DNA from: Undaria pinnatifida
Lineage: Eukaryota > Sar > Phaeophyceae > Laminariales > Alariaceae
Direction: 5' to 3'
DNA: 64,000 nt
Assembly (NCBI GenBank): GCA_012845835.1
Contig: JABAKD010000027.1
Span: 13,252,487 to 13,316,486 of the forward strand
Of this stretch, positions 33,877 through 45,835 are shown piece after piece (positions within the stretch are counted from its first letter, which is position 1; every line of letters starts with the position of its first letter). The translations under genes were made by a program, and so were the position numbers. The notes beneath the pieces were generated by a model. It had not been told where the DNA came from. It worked only from the letters and a program-made list of their open reading frames with translations, and did not search any database.

Positions 33877-34275
33877 AAGGTATACCTGGTATATGATACC
33901 AGGTGTACTGATTGTGGTACGGATATAATGGTGTCCGAAGGAAGGATAGCAATAGCAGCTGCGCCTTCTTCGAAGGTTATATTATTCATACAGCAGGAGT
34001 GTACAGCAGTGTGGTATGTACCAGATCTACAGGCTTAGGTATGGATGTGATAATTTTACGTACTCGTACTGCTGTTGCGTGTGATATGTACGAGTTGTCT
34101 ACTCGAAACACATTATTCTTACTGGTGATGTGTGACGTACGTATGCATGTATGATACTTGTGTGATGCTGGTATGATACGAGCAATGTGCAATGCCCGTC
34201 CTGATTATTCGTCCTATATAAGAGGCCATGCACAAGTTCTGTGGAATCAGATTGTGAGACAGACCCAAAATAAAA

Positions 34276-34426
34276 CTGGTGTTTTCGTGGGTCATGATCC
34301 GTTCCGCGGGTCGTGTCAGGAGGTTTCCACATCTCACAGGTCGGGTCAGGTGACCCGACACGACACGACACGACACGGCCCGCGAAAAGCGACACGACCC
34401 GCCAAAATACGGTGAAAAGCCCTGGT
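34276..34426 (+). mobile_element. CAGGG-ended element, second copy with hairpin
   Basis: CTGGTGTTTTCGTGGGTCAT to GGTGAAAAGCCCTGG. The middle folds: GGTCGGGTCAGG faces TGACCCGACACGACACGAC. Confidence 0.45.
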
Positions 34427-34429
34427 TTC

Positions 34430-35615
34430 AAAACGCCAAAATCATCATCGCAAATTATTCGGCTCCGATACAATACCCAGGGGAACATGTTTCATTTTTC
34501 CCGGTGTTTTCCCGTGGGAGCGTTCGTTCGTTGGTTTATCAGGCGAGGGTTCGTTATATTGGATTTTCGACTGGCTTTTGATTCTTTTCGCGTGCCTGCT
34601 CGGAGTACTGCTTGCTGCTGTCGCTTTCTGTGACTTTGAATGAATTCGGCCAATCCGCTGCCACCGGCAGGCGCGAGGGCCCGAGACCGCGGAAACGAAG
34701 GTGCTGCTTGCCGTTGCTGTTCAGTGTGGTGGAGGTGGTGTTGATGGTGCTGCTGCTGCTGTGGCGTGAGCGCAAGCACGCACATGACTTTTGACGGACG
34801 TTTGTTAAACCACGTTGGCCGTAACTGTTGTATCCGTCGTCACAGCAACAGACTGCAAGCTCCGAGAAACGCAACTAACCATACCACCAGAACACCAGCG
34901 TGATGTTGGGCCGCCGACTGCGCCGTGCGGCGTCGATTTTCTGAGCGTCTGAGCTGTGCGTACACTACTGCTGTATACCTCTTGTAAACCTGCTGTGCGT
35001 GCAACTGGTGTATATCTCTTGTATCCGCCGTGTACGTGGGCCACCTCTCGGCGAGTCCCACAGCAACGCCAGTCATTGTCGCAGAGTCCTTGGAAAGCTC
35101 GTGTTTCGTTTTTGCCGAAAATTGCCGACAACTGCCGAAATTTCCTGCCGATAGATAGCCAATCAGATTGCTGGATCCTCCTTACAAAAATGTCCTCGGG
35201 TAATAACCGGTGGAAGGTGATGCTGTTGCTGTGCCAATAATCTGCTTTGCTTAGAAGGAAGTAGTTGCCGTTTTCCACTTCCGTAGGTGAGACTGGCATC
35301 ATTTTTGGTAATTTTAAAATGTTAAAAGCGTAAGAGTCGGGAAAATGGGCAAACCTGGGTAAAGATCGCCGAGCAATACAAATAGTGTCGTAGGAGTGCT
35401 GCGCTGAACATCGCCGCGCTGAACCAGCCCTCCTCTGTGCGATCGATACAAACGAGCAATGACCCTCTCCCGTGCGATAAAGTTCGACGAATTTTTGTTA
35501 CGGGAGAGGGGAGGGGCCGACGGACGGACGGGATGGTCATGTACTCTCGTGCTTTTGACCGCTTCTTGTCCGATAGGTGTTGATGTGAGTGTTGTGCGTT
35601 GTTTCTATCTGCATC
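34430..35615. other. Unassigned, possible start exon at 35190
   Basis: AAAATGTCCTCGGGTAATAA opens nine codons (MSSGNNRWK) to a gtgatg donor at 35217. Too short to call. Large minus frames here lack splice support. Confidence 0.25.
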
Positions 35616-35704
35616 TTAACCCCTTTAGAGCCCCCAAACCCCTGCCTATACTAACTTGAAGTAAAATTGTCCCCAAAAAGGGTTTCCAGTGGTAAAGGCG
35701 TTAA
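35616..35704 (-). mobile_element. 90-bp TTAA-flanked MITE
   Basis: TTAACCCCTTTAGAGCCCCC to GTGGTAAAGGCGTTAA; well preserved. Confidence 0.72.
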
Positions 35705-35995
35705 GGCCGCCGAGGCGGGAATTGTTCTTGGCGACCATCACGAAAGTGCTCGTGTACCTAGTTGTAAATAAATGGTGGTTGGTACCTGGTGGATTGTACC
35801 TGGAACCGGCGGCCAGGAGCAGCAACACTTTGTTGGCCAGGTACACCAGTACCTGATCAGAGGTTCATTAGTACGCACGGCGTTTCAAGCCCACGCTCCG
35901 CCATTCTCTGCTGTTCCATGCCAGGTATCAGTCTCTCTCGCGTGAAGGAGGTGAGATTGAAGGGTTTGGTCGGTATTTTGTCTTGCACCTTCTAG

Positions 35996-35996
<1 letters not shown>

Positions 35997-36030
<34 letters not shown>

Positions 36031-36165
36031 GCTGTTCTCACATCAACTTGCGTAATCAAGTACGTGGTCGCAGGACAGGCTCCAGTCACCCTGGAGCAGA
36101 GGAATACCCCAGGGCAAAAAACACAAACCAAAAAGTGGCATACTACTACCGTGGAGTCAAGACTA
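35997..36165 (-). mobile_element. CAA-tailed retroposon, reverse, with GTT array
   Basis: (GTT)n at 35997-36033, then ctcacatcaacttgcgtaat and ctggagcagaggaatacccc. Confidence 0.65.
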
Positions 36166-36369
36166 CGGTTGGCATTGCGTGGCCGAATCACCATGCCGTA
36201 TTTTTGCAATGTGTTGCGTCTACCCCTGTCTCGTAGGTAGCTGGGAGTTTGTGGCCACAGAGCTCGTCTCTCTGTAGAGCTTACCACTTCTTCGACAACA
36301 TGGTTGACGCACACTGTGTACGAGACGAAGGGGGTTTCAACCTACATACAATGGTTGTTGCGTTTCAGT

Positions 36370-36384
36370 GGGTTAGGGTTAGGG
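36370..36384 (+). repeat. Interstitial telomere-like GGGTTAGGGTTAGGG
   Basis: Two and a half TTAGGG units. Short enough for chance or for repair-associated insertion. Confidence 0.4.
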
Positions 36385-36589
36385 TAGAGTATACGCATAT
36401 ATGTCAACCATTTTTAGAGTACCTGGAAAGTGGTAAGGTTTGACAAGAGTTAATGTGAGAAAACAACAAGGTACCCTCTCCTAGGCATCGGCACGGGCAC
36501 GGGTTGTGCAGGGTGTAGATGGGTGGAAATATCACTTTATTGTGAAGATTACACAGCAGCAGTAGCAAGCTCCATGCGGTGCAGGTGGT

Positions 36590-36785
36590 GCCTAATGCAT
36601 CGTAGGCTGATTTCACTTTTGTATTTTTCTTGTGGAGGCATACATTGCGTCAGCTGTGATATATGCGTGTACCACCTTTGGTTTGTTTGTGTTTTTCCCT
36701 GGGGTATTCCTCAGCTCCAGAGTGACTGTCCTGTGACCACAGACTTGATTATGCGAGTTAACGTGAGAACAACGACAACATGTGT
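36590..36785 (+). mobile_element. CAA-tailed retroposon, 5'-truncated
   Basis: atgcatcgtaggctgatttc to gcgagttaacgtgagaacaa. Confidence 0.65.
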
Positions 36786-36799
36786 GATAGTTTTTTTTT

Positions 36800-36935
36800 T
36801 CTTCACATACGTCTACTTTCCAGCTTCTGGACAGGCCGTGGTCACAGGTGTCGCCCCTTCTTCCCCCCGGTTCTTGCCTTCAATTTTTATCGCGCACAGG
36901 GTTCAGCCATCCCCCTGGTCGTCGATTTTTTCGTA
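36800..36935 (-). mobile_element. SINE tail fragment
   Basis: tctactttccagcttctgga to ggtcgtcgattttttcgta only; body and head missing. Directly follows a CAA-tailed fragment. Confidence 0.7.
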
Positions 36936-37680
36936 TTGTATACCCTCCTGGTGCTGTAAAATCTGTTTTCATTCTGTTTTTGTTGACTTGCATGCTTGGT
37001 GCTGTGTACCTGGTACCCTTTTATCAGATACAAATGTTGAGGTCGCGTCGCCCATCTCAACCCCCAAACATACCAGAAAATGTACGAATAGTATTACGCG
37101 TTGTGAAGGTTTTCAGGCTTGTTTTTTGTTTTGGCGATTTTTTTTTTCTCACGGATCGCATGAGGGGTTAAAAAACCCAGCCCACCCCTACCCCTTATCT
37201 TATCCCTGGCCGTTTGTTAGGCTAAGGCTGTATCATACGACTGTATCATACGATCTCTTCGCGCGGCTTCGCCGCAAGATTTGGGTAATCGAACAAAAGC
37301 GTGCGAACTACCTAAAAATCATGATGTGTTTTGTGCTTCTCTGGTGTGGCATGCTTGGGAGCATGAGAGCGTGGTGAGGCTCTGCGGGATATATTCGATA
37401 TTCGAGCATCTGTGGAGCATGCGGATCCCCGCTTGCTGATGTACAGCAGTCACATAGTGCATTCCAAGAAACACATTCGTAATTTCTGTAATTTTATTCT
37501 TGATAAGATTATTTTTTTTTCGTGATTTCTGAAGTTTTGGTGTTTTGTATTGATACTACTTGCTGTTGCTTATCATTCGTGATCCTGCCGCTGTATGTTG
37601 GCTCTACTGCTGTAATTGGAACTCGCGCTGGTGGTAACTGCCGGTCAACTACTACTGTGTACGTTGGTGGGAAGCAGGAA
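36935..37680. other. No gene seen
   Basis: Open + frame 36523-37377 runs out of retroposon sequence into unique DNA and has low-quality composition. Confidence 0.4.
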
Positions 37681-37689
37681 AGTATCAAT

Positions 37690-37749
37690 CCAACCCAACC
37701 CCACCCAACCCTACCCCACCCAACCCAACCCATCTCAACCCAACCCAAC
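37690..37749 (+). repeat. CCCAA-rich array
   Basis: Twelve degenerate CCCAACC-type units in 60 bp. Confidence 0.6.
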
Positions 37750-37844
37750 AAGATTGCTTTGCTGGACGTGGTTGGTGTGAGTGCGTCCCAATCGGTTTAC
37801 TCGTAGTGTTATTTTTATGAGATCCGGTCTTCGGGTCGAACACG

Positions 37845-38130
37845 CACGCGCGAAGAAGCGGGCACGCGAAAAGTCATCGGCACGCGACGCTAGAACGACT
37901 GCCATGTTTTTGACGTCGTCGGCACGCGAAGCTAGAAACGGCTCCCCATAATTTTGGCGTCGTCGGCACGCGAATATATAGAAGTGACTCCCATATTTTT
38001 TTAGCGTCGTCGGCACGAGAAGCTAGAAATGATTCCCATTTTTTTCTGGCGCCGTCGGCATGCCTTGCCGAAGCTAGAAACAACTCCATATTTTTGGCGT
38101 CGTCGTCACGCGAAGCTAAAAGAAAGTGGA
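37845..38130 (+). repeat. 45-bp tandem repeat upstream of the kinase
   Basis: GTCGTCGGCACGCGAAGCTA and GAAACGACTCCCATATTTTT alternate about six times with small indels. Ends about 290 bp before the kinase ATG. Confidence 0.7.
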
Positions 38131-38417
38131 GATTGTTGGTTGGACCTGCGCCATCGGACGGGTTGGTAAAGATCCTGGGACCGACGCCACAATGAATACC
38201 ACCGCCTACCACCACCCCCACCACCCCCTGCTCTTATTTCTGCTGCACGTGTGATACTCGGGCAGGTGATACTGATGCACGAACTATGGTAATACTTCCC
38301 TTGCTGCTACTTCCGCTGCTGACCATGATGATGTTGCTGCGTCCTTTTTTTTTCCCTCGTGGTCCGTTGCTTTGCTCGAATAATGTGTGACAGAGGAGCA
38401 CGACACACGAGGTAGAG

Positions 38418-41400
38418 ATGGACGAAAATGAGGTGGTGGTGCATCAGCGGCGCTGTAGCACCGCCGTAGGTGTGACGCCGAGCGACCCGTCCGCGATCGT
38501 CGACCTCTTTCAGGAAATGGAGTCTATCGGTGAGCCGCTTGCCCTGGGTGGCAGATGTAGACAGTAGTACGATGCGATTGAGTCTAAATACAGTACGATG
38601 CGATTGAGTCTTATCTACAGGACGATGCGATTGAGTCTGTCAGTAAGCCGTGTGCCTTTGGTGGCAGATATAAACTGCTTTACGATGCGATTGAGTCTAT
38701 ATACAGTACGATGCGATTGAGTCTGTCAGTAAGCCGTGTGCCTTTGGTGGCAGATATAAACTGCTTTACGATGCGATTGAGTCTACATACAGTACGATGC
38801 GATTGAGTCTGTCAGTAAGCCGTGTGCCTTTGGTGGCAGATATAAACTGCTTTACGATGCGATTGAGTCTACATACAGTACGATGCGATTGAGTCTGTCA
38901 GTAAGCCGTGTGCCTTTGGTGGCAGATATAAACTGCTTTACGATGCGATTGAGTCTACATACAGTACGATGCGATTGAGTCTGTCAGTAAGCCGTGTGCC
39001 TTTGGTTGCGGATATAAACTGCTGTGCGATGCGATTGGCTCTGTTTGCTGTACGAGAAGGTGGGGTCTACGGGCTAGTCGCGTGTCTGGGGCGGGTATAT
39101 ACGCACAGTACGGCGGTGTGGTTGCTCGCGTCTAATGGGTTTGCTGCGTGCCTTTGGTGACAGACAAAAGCGGTACGATGCGATTGAGTATCGGTGAGCC
39201 TCGCCTGTGCTGGAAATATGAAAACAGTAGGGTACGATAAGATGGAGTCTATCGGCAAGCCGTTTGTCCTTGGTGAACATGAACAACAATCTGGTAGCAT
39301 ACTGTTTGTTCCCTGATACGTCATCCTTTGTGATATAGTATGATAAGCATCACACGCAGCTTGCAATTGTGAATTTCGATGAAGAACTCGATTTCTCAGC
39401 AGAGGCGTGTTCTTTCTTTATCCGGTGTGAAAGTTTGTACCTGGTATGCGACAGTATGGTCGTTATCGGTAGATGAGTTGTTCCTGGTAGACTTTTACCC
39501 TGTACAAGGTGCCAGAGAGAAGACTAAAATATGCTTCAGCGCCAGTGTGTTGTGCTGGTTTTAGTCCGCATCGAAAGTTCCGGTTTATCGAAGTGTGGAC
39601 GTTTTGTATCCAAGCCGTGTTGCCCATCATCGTTCATGGCATCCCCGTGTTTTTTTCGCTTTTAAATGCCTCCATGTTTGTTGATCGACCGATATCAAAA
39701 TCGATCGATTGATTCGCAGGACGTGTAGACTTCGCCTGGTGCGCCCCCCCCACCCCCCCGTCCCCTCCCCTCCGTACGAGCGGTTTTTGGAAGAATGCAG
39801 TTCACCCTTCATGCGACTCGCCGAAAACCTCACGGCACTTGCTTGGTACAAGCAATGCCTGCCTGGTTGGTGAAAATCCGACGTGCTCCGTCCCGGCATA
39901 GTAGAGATGCGAGGGTCTATGGTCATACGACTACGGCCATGCACAAACTGAGTACACCCTCCCCCCTCCCCTCCCCTCCCCTCCCCTCCCCTCTCCTCGA
40001 CATATCAGCGAGCGGGTACGTACCAGGATGCAGCGATTCCGATTCCTCAGACGGCGAAGACGACGAAAGCACCCGTCCTACGGACAACACATCACCGGCG
40101 CAACAGCAAAATGGCGTTACCTCGCCAGCACCGAGTTTCGGGCCGTCGGTACCCACCCCTAGCTCTGGCGCCGCCCCCACCGCTACCACCACCGTCGAAT
40201 CGCAACCATCGCACGCTACGTCGAATGCCTCTCTGGCGTCAGTATCATCGTCCGGGCGGACAGCGGACGGCGGCACTTGCGCGGTGAGCGTTTCTGCGGG
40301 AATGTCTATCCCGCCGTCGAAGACTGCGTCGGCGGCGGTAGCGGCAGCCGGTGAGGTAGCCGCGGCGAAAGCGCAAAGAGAGCAGCAGCACCCGCACGGC
40401 GTGGCGACGAAGCTTTGGGACAGCAAAAATCAGACGCCTACGACGAACACGGCAACAACAACACCAACGACGACGGGCACCCAGTCGATGACGAGGTCCG
40501 GGGAGCGCACGCCGGCGCCGTCGGAGCTACGGCCGGAAGAGGAGCAGCCGAAATTTTCGACGATGTCTGATCCGAACGCTGGACCGGGAGCGTGGGGGAG
40601 TCACCAGCCGTCGCCGTATTGGCCTCAACGTGATACCAATGGGGCGGCCACTGCTGCCAACGCTGCCGCGGTTGATGCTGTTGTGGGCAAGGCGGGGGTG
40701 GACGGGGCTGTGATTGTGCTGCCGGATGAGAGTGCGAATGAGGTGCGTGGTGGAGGGAGCGAGGAGGGGGGCGGGGGGGGAGAGGGAACGGAGCGAAGGG
40801 ATGGATGGGGGGAAGAGAGGGGCGGGGCGGAGGAGATAGATGGGTAGAAGGAGGCGGGAAAGGGAGGGAGGGGAGGGGGTAGGGGGGGGGAGAGAGCGGA
40901 GGAAGGGCGGGGGGTGGGGGGGGGGGGGCATACTCACTTGTTGCTTGCCTTAGTCGTTTGACCATTGACCACGCATCCCGTTCGAGACGGAGCACCGTTC
41001 CTACTCCTAATAGAGACACCTCCAACATTTGGGCGTTCATTACGCCTCTTCCATGGGATGGCGGGGGGGGGGGAAGGGGGAGGGGGAGAGGGACGGTGAG
41101 GGGGAGAGTAGGGAAGATGGAGGGAGAGAGGGACGGTGGGGGGGAGGGGTTTGGCCGGGGACCACGACGGAGGCCCTCCCCTTCTCGGGTGGGGTGGGGG
41201 CAGTGCCATCTACTCGACCGTGCAGGGTGGCCGCGCCAAACAGTTGAACGACGTTGATGTAGTCGTGTGCCTCGGCACGCAGGGCATCCAGCCTGTACCC
41301 CACCGATGAGAGCGGTTAGGTATGAATGTTCGTATTAATATTTGCCTGTGGCCCTTGGTCTAACCCTCCTCCGTTTTTCTCCCCCGTCCCCGCTTTCGCG

Positions 41401-44400
41401 TTTGCGTACGGCTGGCACTTTCGCCGCTTGGCGTCACCCCAACCACAACGACGCCAACAACGCCAACGACACCAACACCATAAACGCCAACTCCAACAAC
41501 AACACCACCGACACCGACATCGAAAACGACAACGACAGAAGCGACCCGCCACCCAGGTACAACAGGAGGCGGCGGTGGTGGAGGATGCACGAAAGCCTTC
41601 CCTGGGGGTGCGACAACAGCGCATGATGCCGGCGACGCCAACATTGCACCTTAACTCTGTTAGCGGCAGCGGTATGTCGCTAGCGCCACTCAGACGCAAG
41701 ACCAGCATGGGGTCCTTTCAGAGGGGTATGGGGGAGAGCCTTACGGGCCGAATGAGGAAACAGCTGGACATCCCGCAAGAGCCAAAAGTGGAAATCAATA
41801 CCAACATTCCCATCGACCAGATCACAAGCTTAAAGTACCTCGCGCAGGTACGAAAAGTGATAGCTTCGTACCGCCCCTTTTCTGTTTTCTTTTTTTCTCG
41901 GATTTTTCTTCCCAGCTCCTGGACAAGCCGTTGTCCTAGGTTTCGTCCCGTTCCACCCGGTATGTGCGTGCCTTTTATCCCAGAGGCTTCGAGATTCCCA
42001 TTGCTCGCGAATGTTTTTTAATTCGAAGTTTGCCTACGGTATCGTAGGATAGGTCAGGGCAAGATGTATGTGTGGGGCGAGATTTTTGTACCTAGTATTT
42101 GGTTGGAGAAATGGCGTCCCCTCTCCCCCCGCCCCGCCCCCCCCGCTTGCGGGATGAGTTCACCCCTGCTCCCTGCGCGGCGTTGGCAGCTCCCCAGCAT
42201 GCACACTATTTAAACACAAACACTACGAATAATACGAACAGTTTACATCGCCAGCACTTGCCATCAGGTGACGAGTTTCAAATACCTCTCGCCGCCCCCG
42301 CCCCTACCCTACCCCCCTCCCTTCTCGCCTCCCTCCCGTCCCCGCCTCCCGCCACCGCCCCCCCGCCTTTTTCCTTTCCTCTCGCTCGTGGGAACGATGC
42401 AACAGGGAGCGATGTGCGTGGCGTACACGGCCGTGCTCTGCGGAAAGACTGTGGTGCTCAAGACGCCCCTTCCCGACACTAGCCACGCGGACGTCGCTGC
42501 GAATGACCTAGAGGTGAGAGCGAGGGGAGACCTTGATTCGATTCGATACCACCGCAACCGGCTTGACCGCGGATTTTTAGCCATCTATCGCTCCGGGTGT
42601 GTGGCTTGGCGATGGGATGTGCTGGGATGTGGGTGACGAATGGCGGGGCGGGTCGAGGTGGGGCGGGATGCGGTGGTGGTGGCGGGGAGAGACTGACGTG
42701 GCGGCTGCTGTCTGCCGTGCTTAGCTTCCTCCAACTCCGAACCACGCAAGCGCGCTCGTTGACGTCGTGCCACCTTTACTGCAATTACTACCTGGTGCTA
42801 CGTATATTGCTACTGCTACTTTTTTGTGCTATGCTACTACTCCTTCCACTGCTGCTACTTCTACTACTGTTCGTACTACTGCCACTGCGTTGCTGGTGCT
42901 CCCGCGTTGCTGCTACTACTGCTGCGACCGCCGTATCGTTGCTGCTGCCCTTTGCTGACCTTAGCATGTGACTGTCGCGCGCTGTATTTCGCATGTGTGC
43001 AGGTTGAGATGCTCCTCCTCAAGGAGCTCCACCACGAGCACATCGTGAGTCTGCTGGGCGCGGGTTTCTTGCCTGACGGAAGGCGGTTTGTCGCTCTGGT
43101 GAGTTGCCTGTGTTTGTTTTGTCGTCTTGTTGGTGTTGGTGACGTTGTTGTTGTGTTTTTTGCTGCTGCAGTTACATGTAGTTTATTCCCAAAATGTGCA
43201 GTTTGCTTGCGGAGGGATTTGAGCCCAGTTGCGCACACGGAGAAATTTGTCGCTGCTTATTTTTTTTCTCACCTCAGTGTGTCCTGTTTATCTCCCCTAC
43301 CCCCCCCCCCCCCATCCCCTTCCTTTTCCCGCCTCTTTCGCCCAACATTCCCGGTATCTCCTCTACCCCCCCCCCACCCCACCCCCTTCCGACCGCCTCC
43401 TTCCCCCCTCTCACTCGATATTCCTTGTTTATGTCCCCTGCCCCCCCTCGCGTCCTCCTTATCGACAGGAGTACTTGAGCGGCGGGACTTTGAGCAGCGT
43501 TCTCCGAGAGCGGCGATCGACACCCATGAGAATGTCGAAGGTAACTAATAACATCATTCATATGGACACTACTGTAAGCGCAGCTGCAGAAAATGCAAAA
43601 TACATGGCTAGCAGGGTGTGTTCTCGACAAGGGCGTAAGCCACGCGCGCAGCACGCACGATCGAAGCGTCGCACGCTTTGGCTTGCAGCCGTTGGTTTCG
43701 ACGGACATTTTCCGATCGCCCAGCTGGGGTGTCCTTTTTTTGTTTTTTTATTTTTTTGCTACGCACATAAATGAAGAACACGTCAAGTTTTGCCCTCCAC
43801 CCTCCACCCCCTAGCATGCATGCCAACTTCTTCTTATGACCCCTCACTCCCCCTCCCCCCACATGCGACTCGCCTAACACCTCACGGTGCTTCGCGCTTG
43901 GTACAAGCAATGTCTGTGTGGTTGGTGAAAACCCGACGTGCTCCGTCCCGGCATAGTAGGGATGCGAGGGTCTATGGTCATAAGACGACGGCCATGCACA
44001 AACTGAGTACCCCCCCCCCTCGCTCGCTTGAGTAGGTGCTGGACCTTTCGCTTGCCCTTTGCAACGCGCTGGAGTACCTTCACGACGTGGCGGTGCCCGG
44101 ACGCATCGTGTGCCATCGCGACCTCAAGCCGGACAACATCGGCTTCGCGGAGGATGGGTCGCTTAAGGTCATCGACTTCGGATTGGGCAAGGTGGGGGGA
44201 CGGCAAGAAACCAAAGTGTTGACGATCTTGAGTTGAATTGAAGCCCATGTATTTGAGCAAAAAAAGGCGACGAATTCGTTTTCCAAAGTGTCTGGGATGA
44301 GAAGCATGCAGCAGTACAAAGTGTCACCATGCTGTCCGCGTGCCGAGCAGCTCCTTACACGTTGCAGTCCGGGCACTCTCCCTTCCTCAGCGTCCCCGCT

Positions 44401-45802
44401 TTTTTTTTCGTGTGGCGGACGCTGTAATGGACAGTTTTTTTTCGACAGATTTTCCGTCTGAAGCTCCAAAGGGCTAACGCATTTGCAACTAGAAACCCTC
44501 TTTGGGGGAAAATCACTTGGGATTAGTGTAGGGAGGGGTTTTCGGGGTCTAAAGGGGCTGATGTTGCTGTGCGATAAGAGCAAGCTTAGTCATACATAAC
44601 ACTTTCGACGCCGGTTTTAGGAAAGCTGGACGCAGTAAACGAAGAGCTCGTACAGTATGGCTCCTGTGTGATTCGTAGCTACACGTATTTTTTCCGATTT
44701 TTTGCACGCCGTCGGACACGGATAACCGATCTCCGCTTGATGATCTAGATCCTTCGGGGAAGATCTGTATGGTCTAGCTCATGGGAGCCGTACGATCTGC
44801 ACGATATGGCAAATGTTTTCCAGGGTCGGATCTGTACTCCCATATATACAGATCCTATACAACATCTAATAACGGTAGATTATCTAGATGATCTGTAGAT
44901 GATCTGTAGATGATCTAGATGATCTGTAGATGATCTAGATGATCTGTCCGAGGTGTTTGTGTGTGTTTTTGTGATAAGATGATGAGGATGATCGCCTACA
45001 ACATACCCCCCTCCCCGTCATTATCGTTGCCTTTTGCGGTTTGCGCAATCCCTCTTTTCTCAACACTCCCTCGGCTTGGCTGTGGTCTACAGATTATCAA
45101 GCGCAAGTTCCGCGTTCGAGCGGATAAGTACCACATGACCGGCGGGACGGGCTCTCTCCGTTACATGGCGCCCGAGGTATGGTTTTTTGCGTGGGTCGTG
45201 GCCGTTAGCCCTTAGCTGTAGCTGTACTGGTGGTGGTGGTGGTGGTGATGGTCTTGGCGAGGATGCTTCTGCCTGAGGTTGGTGCTAATGCTGAACACGC
45301 TTTTGCTACTGCTGTATGCCGGCGAGCGACTACATCAGACGAATATTTTGAATACATTAAGCTCTTTGTTTTTCTTCTCGTGTCTTACTTCTTATTTTCA
45401 TTTTTTTTTCCCCATCGCTGTGGGATGCCACTTTCCTGTCTCATGCGCAGATCGCGGACCACCAGGAGTACAATGAAAAGGGAGATGTATACAGCTTCAG
45501 TCTCATCATGTGGGAGATGCTTGCGGGGGAGAAGCCGTTCATGGGTGAGACACGAGCGCGCACGACGCTGTGGGTTGTGTCGGCGTTGCTGATAGCGTTG
45601 GCGTTTGTGTGTTGGGATTAGCGTGGGCGTTGCGGTGGGGGTTGGCGCTGAGGTTAGTGTTGGGTTTGGGGTTGGCGTTGAGAGATGACAGTAAGTTCTT
45701 GCATCTCGCTGTCCAATATTTTCGGACACAGCAGGGAACTACTAGTATGGTGAGCTACTGCAGTATCGTTCTCGCTGACACCTAAGTTTGTGGCTGTTGT
45801 TG

Positions 45803-45835
<33 letters not shown>

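Noticed and set aside
40438-41040. 200-aa minus-strand Pro-rich ORF
   Set aside because: Antisense of kinase exon 2 and of the G-rich intron 2 start.
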